Origin: Trebonia sp964581815
GTDB lineage: Bacteria > Actinomycetota > Actinomycetes > Streptosporangiales > Streptosporangiaceae
Reading direction: 5' to 3'
DNA: 64,000 nucleotides
Assembly (NCBI GenBank): GCA_964581815.1
Contig: CAZORE010000018.1
Span: 18,477-82,476, forward strand
Part shown: piece after piece, positions 59,314-64,000 of the stretch
How the letters are laid out: each line of letters begins with the position of its first letter
How positions within the stretch are numbered: the stretch's first letter is position 1
The notes under the pieces: generated by a model
Told to the model about the DNA's origin: nothing
Database searches by the model: none
What the model saw: only the letters and a program-made list of their open reading frames with translations
Made by a program: the position numbers and the translations under genes

Positions 59314-60327
59314 ATGGAAGGCATGAATGTCATCGACTGGCTGCTTGACAGCGACCCGGCGATCCGCTGGCAGGTGCTGCGCGACCTCACGGACGCGCCG
59401 GAAGAACAAGTCAAGGCCGAACGGGCGCGGGTCGCTACCGAAGGCTGGGGCGCACGGCTGCTCGCGCTCCAAGGGCCCCACGGCCAGTGGCCGATCCTGA
59501 CCACGCCTACGTTCGGTTCGACTGAAGCAGAGCAGTGGTGGCAGGGGCTCGGCCCGGCGCAGCAGGGCACCCTCTTCCCCGCGGGGACCTCCACCACCTG
59601 GAGCCTGGCGCTGCTGCGGGCGTTCGGGCTCGATCCCGCCAGCGCGGCGGCCCGCCACGCGGTCGGCCTGGTGCGGGACAACGTCCAGTGGGAGCACGAC
59701 GCCGAGCCGTTCTTCGCCGGCGAGGTGGAGCCGTGCATCAACGGCCGCACCGTGGCGCTCGGCGCCTACTTCGGCGTGGACGTCGCGCCCGTCGTTGAGC
59801 GGCTGCTCGGCGAGCAGATGGCCGACGGCGGATGGAACTGCGAGCAGGAGAACGGCTCCACCCGCGGCTCGTTCCACTCCACGATCGACGTGCTCGAGGG
59901 CCTGCTCGAGTACGAGCGGGAAACCGGCGCGGACCGCGACGTGACGCAGGCCAGGCTGCGCGGCCACGAGTACCTGCTCAGCCGGCGCATGTTCCGGCGG
60001 CGGTCCACCGGCCGGCCGGCCGAGCTTGACGGCACGACCGACCTCCCGCCGGCCTGGACCCAGTTCTCCTTCCCGACGTACTGGCACTACGACGTCCTGC
60101 GCGGCCTGGACTACCTGCGCGCGGCCGGCGCCGCGCCCGACGACCGGGCGGCCGAGGCGATCGAGCTGGTCAGGTCCAAGCAAGACGCCAGCGGCCGCTG
60201 GCCGCTGGAGAACCCGCACCCCGGCGAGCTGCACTTCGCCATCGACGACGGTGAAGGGAAGCCGAGCCGGTGGAACACGCTGCGCGCCCTGCGCGTCCTG
60301 CGCTGGTCCGGGCCGGGCCCGGCCTGA
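59314..60327 (+). CDS. Alpha/alpha-toroid (prenyltransferase/squalene-cyclase-like) protein
   Basis: 337 aa, cytosolic. Repeated helical hairpins with QW-like loops suggest an alpha/alpha toroid: VIDWLLDSDPAIRWQVLRDLTDAPEEQV, GPHGQWPILTTPTFGSTEAE, TTWSLALLRAFGLDPA, MADGGWNCEQENGSTRGSFHSTIDVLEGLLEYE, QFSFPTYWHYDVLRGLDYLRAAGA and QDASGRWPLENPHPGELHFAIDDGEGKPSRWNTLRALRVLRW. The DxDD motif of squalene-hopene cyclases is not seen, so cyclase activity is doubtful. Proteins of this size with this pattern are common orphan toroids in actinomycetes. A terminator follows 24 bp after the stop. Confidence 0.85.
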   Translation: MEGMNVIDWLLDSDPAIRWQVLRDLTDAPEEQVKAERARVATEGWGARLLALQGPHGQWPILTTPTFGSTEAEQWWQGLGPAQQGTLFPAGTSTTWSLALLRAFGLDPASAAARHAVGLVRDNVQWEHDAEPFFAGEVEPCINGRTVALGAYFGVDVAPVVERLLGEQMADGGWNCEQENGSTRGSFHSTIDVLEGLLEYERETGADRDVTQARLRGHEYLLSRRMFRRRSTGRPAELDGTTDLPPAWTQFSFPTYWHYDVLRGLDYLRAAGAAPDDRAAEAIELVRSKQDASGRWPLENPHPGELHFAIDDGEGKPSRWNTLRALRVLRWSGPGPA

Positions 60328-60350
60328 GAAACGGCGCCTGAGAAGCGAAA

Positions 60351-60388
60351 TGGCCCGTGCCACCGGGAACCCCCGGCCGCACGGGCCA
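60351..60388. terminator. Hairpin between convergent toroid gene and livM
   Basis: TGGCCCGTGC (60351-60360) pairs perfectly with GCACGGGCCA (60379-60388), and the inner CCGGG-aac-CCCGG extends the stem. It lies between the stops of two convergent genes (60327 and 60409) and probably terminates both; there is no long T run. Confidence 0.75.
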
Positions 60389-60408
60389 CTGAGCCCGCAG
60401 TGAACCAG

Positions 60409-61485
60409 TTACGGCGCCGCGTCCGCCGGCCCCTTGCGCCGCCGGCCCTCGCCCGGTGCCCACAGGTGGTACCCGACGGGGAACAGCCGGATGTTGAAAC
60501 GGTCGACCACCGTGCCCCAGAGCCCGCGCCGTGCGAACAGCGCGATCGCGATGGCCACGGCGCCCAGGACGATCAGGTACCAGGCGTTGTAGGACTGCAG
60601 CTCCTGCTGCAGCACCATGTAGACGATGGTGCCGAGGATCGGCCCTTCGATAGTGCCGATGCCGCCGATGATGACCGCGAAGGCCATCTCGGCGGTCCAC
60701 TGCACCGAGAACACGCCGCCTGAGGTGCCCGGCACCACCTGGAGCTGCTCGATGGCGAGGACGCCGCCGGCCGCGCCGCAGCCGGCCGCGGCGGCGATGA
60801 AGACGCCCATCCGCGCCAGGCCGACCCGCACGCCGGAGGACCGTGCGGCCCGCTCGTCGTCGCGGATCGCGGTGAGCGTCAGGCCGATCTTGGACCGCAG
60901 CAGCAGGTAGACGCCGCCGATGGCGAGCACGGCGACGATCAGCGCGGCCCAGTAGGTGTAGGCGGTCAGCACGGCGGGCTGCATGCCGGACAGGCCAGGC
61001 AGCGGCTCGCCGGTGCCGCCGCCGATGGAGGAGATCTGCTCGATGACCAGCATGACCACCGAGGCGAGCACCCAGGTCGCGATGGCGAAGTAGCCGAGCC
61101 GCAGCCGGGCGACCAGCCACCACAGCGGCACCGCGCAGACCGCCGCGCCGACCGCCGCGATAACCAGGCCGGCCCAGGGCGTGACGCCGTGCATCGCCGG
61201 GATCAGCACGAAGTACGCGCCGAGCCCGAAGAACGCCTGCTGCCCGACCGAGACCAGCCCGGCGTACCCGGCGAGCAGGTTCCACATCGAGGCGAGGGTG
61301 AGCACGATCAGCCCCTGCACCATGATGCCGGTGGTCCCCGGCCCCACGTAGTAGGGGAACGCGAACAGCACGATGATCAGCACCAGCGCGCCGATGCCGC
61401 TCGGCCAGATGCTGCGGCGCGACCGGGTCACCCGCACGTCAGCGAAGTCAGCGGAACGAGGGCTTGTTATCACGTTCTCCGTCAT
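60409..61485 (-). CDS. livM: Branched-chain amino acid-type ABC transporter permease LivM
   Basis: 358 aa from ATG at 61485, overlapping livH as ATGA. About nine to ten membrane helices, with the LivM family core LVLTLASMWNLLAGYAGLVSVGQQAFFGLGAY, AIRDDERAARSSGVRVGLARMGVFIAAAAGCGAAGGVLA (EAA-type cytoplasmic loop) and MAFAVIIGGIGTIEGPILGTIVYMVLQQEL. The C-terminal tail is basic. It pairs with LivH to form the membrane channel. Substrate may be branched-chain amino acids, urea or another small amide; the binding protein that decides this is cut off. Confidence 0.93.
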   Translation of the reverse strand: MTENVITSPRSADFADVRVTRSRRSIWPSGIGALVLIIVLFAFPYYVGPGTTGIMVQGLIVLTLASMWNLLAGYAGLVSVGQQAFFGLGAYFVLIPAMHGVTPWAGLVIAAVGAAVCAVPLWWLVARLRLGYFAIATWVLASVVMLVIEQISSIGGGTGEPLPGLSGMQPAVLTAYTYWAALIVAVLAIGGVYLLLRSKIGLTLTAIRDDERAARSSGVRVGLARMGVFIAAAAGCGAAGGVLAIEQLQVVPGTSGGVFSVQWTAEMAFAVIIGGIGTIEGPILGTIVYMVLQQELQSYNAWYLIVLGAVAIAIALFARRGLWGTVVDRFNIRLFPVGYHLWAPGEGRRRKGPADAAP

Positions 61486-62357
61486 GACTGAGCCCCCTGG
61501 CTGACAAGCCCCTGCGGTCGGATCACGAGGACGAGAAGGAAGACCGCGTACCCGGCGAGCTGCTCCCAGGACGGGTTGATCTGGGCGCCGATCGCCTGGG
61601 CGACGCCCAGCACGACGCCGCCGAGCAGGGTGCCCCACAGCGAGCCAAGGCCGCCGATGACCACGGACGCGAACGCGAACAGCAAGATCGTGTCGGTGCC
61701 GATGGTCGGGCTGATCGTGGTGATCATCCCCTCACAGATGCCGGCGATCGCCACGGTGCCGAACGCGATCGCGGCCGCGATGCCGAACACGTGCCGGTAG
61801 TCGGCGCCGGACAGCTGCGCCGCCTCCCGGTCGTCGGCGACGGCGCGGATCAGCCGGCCGTACTTCGTCGAGGAGAGGTACTGGTTGAGCCCGAGCAGCA
61901 CGATGACCGCGAGCACGAAGATGCCGAGGTTCATGTAGGGGACGATGATCTGCGAGCCGATCGAGAACGACGCGGTGATGAACGAGTCGCCGACGCCGAG
62001 GCCGCGGCTGTTCGCGGTGAAGAACTGCTGCAGGCCGTTCTCGATGACGATCGACAGGCCGAAGGTGACGATCAGCGTGGTGAGCTCGCCGCGGCTGATC
62101 GCGCCCTGGATGATCGACCGCTGCAGGATGTACCCGATGATCGCCATCAGCACGATGACGACCGGGATCGTCCACAGGACCGGCATGTGGGTGACCGCGA
62201 TGACGCCGACGGCGAGGTAGCCCGCCACCACGGCGAGGTCGCCGTGCGCGAGGTTGACCACCTTCATGACGCCGAACATGAGGGACAGGCCGCAGGCGAA
62301 CAGCGCGTAGAGCCCGCCGGTCAGCAGGCCCTGGATGATGGCATTGACCCACGCCAT
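61482..62357 (-). CDS. livH: Branched-chain amino acid-type ABC transporter permease LivH
   Basis: 291 aa with about eight membrane helices. Family blocks: QGLLTGGLYALFACGLSLMFGVMKVVNLAHGDLAVVAGYLAVG at the N-terminus, IIQGAISRGELTTLIVTFGLSIVIENGLQQFF, RLIRAVADDREAAQLSGADYRHVFGIAAAIAFGTVAIAGICEG (ABC-contacting loop) and FASVVIGGLGSLWGTLLGGVVLGVAQAI. It overlaps livF by one base (TAATG) and livM by four, so the permeases are translationally coupled. Confidence 0.93.
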   Translation of the reverse strand: MAWVNAIIQGLLTGGLYALFACGLSLMFGVMKVVNLAHGDLAVVAGYLAVGVIAVTHMPVLWTIPVVIVLMAIIGYILQRSIIQGAISRGELTTLIVTFGLSIVIENGLQQFFTANSRGLGVGDSFITASFSIGSQIIVPYMNLGIFVLAVIVLLGLNQYLSSTKYGRLIRAVADDREAAQLSGADYRHVFGIAAAIAFGTVAIAGICEGMITTISPTIGTDTILLFAFASVVIGGLGSLWGTLLGGVVLGVAQAIGAQINPSWEQLAGYAVFLLVLVIRPQGLVSQGAQS

Positions 62358-63139
62358 TAGCCGATGCTCCTATCCGGGGGGTCCAGGGGGGTCGTCCCCG
62401 CGGAGGCAGCGGAGCCGACTCCGAAGTACGCGGCCTCCACCTGCTCCCTGGTGACCTCGGCCGGGGTGCCCTCAAGCGTGACGTGCCCCTCGAGCAGGCA
62501 CTGCAGGTGCGTCGCGACCCGCAGCGCCTGGCTGACGTCTTGCTCCACGAGCAGGATGGTGATCCCGGACTCAAGCACCTGCGGCAGCATGGCGTAGATG
62601 CGCTGCACGATCACCGGCGCGAGGCCGAGCGAGAGCTCGTCGAGCAGCAGCATCCGGGGGTTGGCGACCAGCGCGCGGCCGATCGCGACGGACTGCTGCT
62701 CGCCGCCGGACATCTGCGCGGTCTTCTGCCCGCGCCGCTCCTTCATCCACGGGAACAGCTCGAAGACCCGGTCGATGGTCCACGGGCCCTTGCGCGCGTA
62801 GGACATGCCGACCTTGAGGTTCTCCTCCAGGGTCAGCGACGGGAACAGCCGCCGGCCCTCGGGGACCATCACGATTCCCGCGGTGGCCCGCTTCTCCGGG
62901 CGCAGCCTGGTCACGTCCCGGCCGTCGTAGGAGATTGACCCGGCGCTCGGGTGGTGCAGGCCCGCGATGGTCCGCAGCAGCGTGGACTTGCCCGCGCCGT
63001 TGGCCCCGATGAGCGCGTAGACCTCGCCGGGGAAGACCGTGAGCGAGATGCCGGAAAGCGCGCGGAGCTGCCCGTGGTGCACGACGAGGTCGCGGACCTC
63101 GAGCAGCGGAGCCCCGCCGTTACCCGTACGGTCGCTCAT
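62357..63139 (-). CDS. livF: Liv-type ABC transporter ATP-binding protein LivF
   Basis: 260 aa ABC ATPase. Walker A ALIGANGAGKSTLLRTIAGL, Q-loop IVMVPEGRRLFPSLTLEENLKVG, signature AQMSGGEQQSVAIGRALVANPRMLLLDELSLGLAP (Walker B included), and H-loop LLVEQDVSQALRVATHLQCLLEGHV. The C-terminus (TTPLDPPDRSIG) is encoded by a G/C-tract element like the one in mutM. It starts on an ATGA overlap with livG. It forms a heterodimer with LivG that drives LivHM. Confidence 0.95.
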   Translation of the reverse strand: MSDRTGNGGAPLLEVRDLVVHHGQLRALSGISLTVFPGEVYALIGANGAGKSTLLRTIAGLHHPSAGSISYDGRDVTRLRPEKRATAGIVMVPEGRRLFPSLTLEENLKVGMSYARKGPWTIDRVFELFPWMKERRGQKTAQMSGGEQQSVAIGRALVANPRMLLLDELSLGLAPVIVQRIYAMLPQVLESGITILLVEQDVSQALRVATHLQCLLEGHVTLEGTPAEVTREQVEAAYFGVGSAASAGTTPLDPPDRSIG

Positions 63140-63909
63140 CGCGCGTCACCCTCGTCAAGCACGGCCTCGATCGTCGAGGCGTCGACGATCTCGCTGCCCA
63201 TGTAGACCTCGCGCACTCGCGGGGTGGACAGCACCTCGGCCGGAGTGCCGTCGCCGATGAACTCCCCGCCGTACAGGCAGGTCATCCGGGAGACCAGCGA
63301 CGTCAGCGCACGGACCACGTGCTCAATCCAGATCACCGCGACGCCCTCGGCGTTGATCCCGCGGATGATCTCCACGAGCACCGTGACCTCGGGGTCGGTC
63401 AGCCCGCCCGCGACCTCGTCAAGCAGCAGCAGCTGCGGGCCGGTGGCCAGCGCCCGGGCGATCTCCAGGCGCTTGCGGGCCAGCAGGCCGAGCCGCCCGG
63501 CGGGCACGTTCGCCTCGCCGGAGATCCCTACCCGCGCCAGCGCCGCGGCGGCCGCCGTGTAGCTGGCCCGGCGGCGCAGGCGGGCGCCCTGCTGCGCGGC
63601 CACCAGCACGTTCTCAAACACGGTCATGTCCGTGAACGGGCGCGGGACCTGATAGGTCCGCCCGATGCCGAGCCGGCACCGGGTGGCCGGATCCAGCCGG
63701 GTCACGTTCTTCCCGGCGAAGCTCACCTGGCCGGCGCCAGGGGCCAGATCGCCGGAGATGAGGCCGAACAGGCTGGTCTTGCCAGCCCCGTTCGGCCCCA
63801 CGATCCCGACGGTATCCCCGGCGCCGACCGAGAAACTGAGATCTTCCGCGATAACGACGCGGCCGAACCGTTTCGTCACGTGGTCGAGCTCAAGGAGTGA
63901 ATTAGTCAT
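63136..63909 (-). CDS. livG: Liv-type ABC transporter ATP-binding protein LivG
   Basis: 257 aa. Walker A GIVGPNGAGKTSLFGLISGDLAP, Q-loop IGRTYQVPRPFTDMTVFENVLVAAQQGARLRRRA, a signature reading RLGLLARKRLEIARALATGPQLLLLDEVAGGLTDPE (GLLARKRLE in place of LSGGQ, normal for LivG), and H-loop VIWIEHVVRALTSLVSRMTCLYGGEFIGDG. It is the first ATPase gene after the truncated binding-protein gene and couples to livF by ATGA. Confidence 0.95.
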   Translation of the reverse strand: MTNSLLELDHVTKRFGRVVIAEDLSFSVGAGDTVGIVGPNGAGKTSLFGLISGDLAPGAGQVSFAGKNVTRLDPATRCRLGIGRTYQVPRPFTDMTVFENVLVAAQQGARLRRRASYTAAAAALARVGISGEANVPAGRLGLLARKRLEIARALATGPQLLLLDEVAGGLTDPEVTVLVEIIRGINAEGVAVIWIEHVVRALTSLVSRMTCLYGGEFIGDGTPAEVLSTPRVREVYMGSEIVDASTIEAVLDEGDAR

Positions 63910-63929
63910 ACTTCCTGATTGTTCGGTAT

Positions 63930-64000
63930 TTAGCTGAAGGTTGGGAGCAGGTCGCCGTTGATTTTCGTGTTCGGTAGCAGGGTGTTGTCGACGACTTTGG
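63930..64000 (-). CDS. C-terminal end of a probable ABC substrate-binding protein (cut by window edge)
   Basis: Only the last 22 complete codons are visible (KVVDNTLLPNTKINGDLLPTFS, stop TAA at 63930-63932). Location 20 bp upstream of livG on the same strand, and codon use like the neighbours, suggest the LivK-type periplasmic lipoprotein of this transporter. The fragment is too short to confirm the family by sequence. Confidence 0.5.
   Translation of the reverse strand, partial: KVVDNTLLPNTKINGDLLPTFS

Overview
The window is high-GC DNA from an actinobacterium. Supporting signs are strong G/C at third codon positions, many GTG starts, an XRE/DUF5753 plus DUF397 regulator pair, an NdgR-type IclR regulator upstream of leuCD, F420 biosynthesis (cofC), and a backbone order familiar from Streptomyces: ndgR-leuC-leuD-HU, gpsA, ddl, thiL, rpmB, recG, rsmD, coaD, DUF177-rpmF-rnc-mutM, smc, ftsY, glnB-glnD, ffh. 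I would place it near Streptomyces/Streptosporangiales-like actinomycetes but cannot name a genus.

Layout. 1-7.8 kb: 5' end of orn, a degenerate amidase-like protein, a membrane protein, an XRE/DUF397 pair, a CPBP protease, an IclR regulator, a peptide-amidase-like enzyme and psuG. 7.9-14.4 kb: a partner-switching signalling island. It holds a lone STAS protein and, on the minus strand, an RsbW-like protein followed by a tightly overlapping run: RsbR, RsbS, RsbT, an RsbT/PP2C fusion, a hybrid histidine kinase with a degenerate ATPase head, and a REC-GAF-PP2C phosphatase. No sigma factor lies in the window. 14.7-17.7 kb: the proton-translocating transhydrogenase pntAA-pntAB-pntB. 18.0-21.8 kb: ndgR, leuC, leuD and an HU protein. 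21.9-26.4 kb, minus strand: plsC-gpsA-transsulfuration enzyme-ddl. 26.4-48.5 kb: cofC and the conserved housekeeping block listed above, ending with an ATP-dependent DNA ligase convergent with ffh.

48.6-64 kb is accessory: a lipoprotein-like membrane protein, a YihY/BrkB protein, a coiled-coil protein with a 9-bp tandem repeat, an MFS transporter, a TetR-ferredoxin-P450 operon, a divergent TetR / hydrolase-cupin unit with a 26-bp perfect palindromic operator, a crotonase, a GH12-like secreted lipoprotein, a terpene-cyclase-fold toroid protein, and a Liv-type ABC transporter running off the right edge.

Three 100-N gaps (about 21.2, 25.5 and 57.0 kb) are each flanked by an exact 55-bp direct repeat. 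They look like unmerged contig overlaps, not real sequence. Collapsing the middle one restores an ATGA overlap between plsC and gpsA. The most interesting biology is the stressosome-type island that ends in two-component modules, the missing amtB with a 40-bp perfect palindrome in its expected place, and low-complexity insertions in smc, thiL and mutM. I saw no tRNA, rRNA, CRISPR array or intact insertion sequence.
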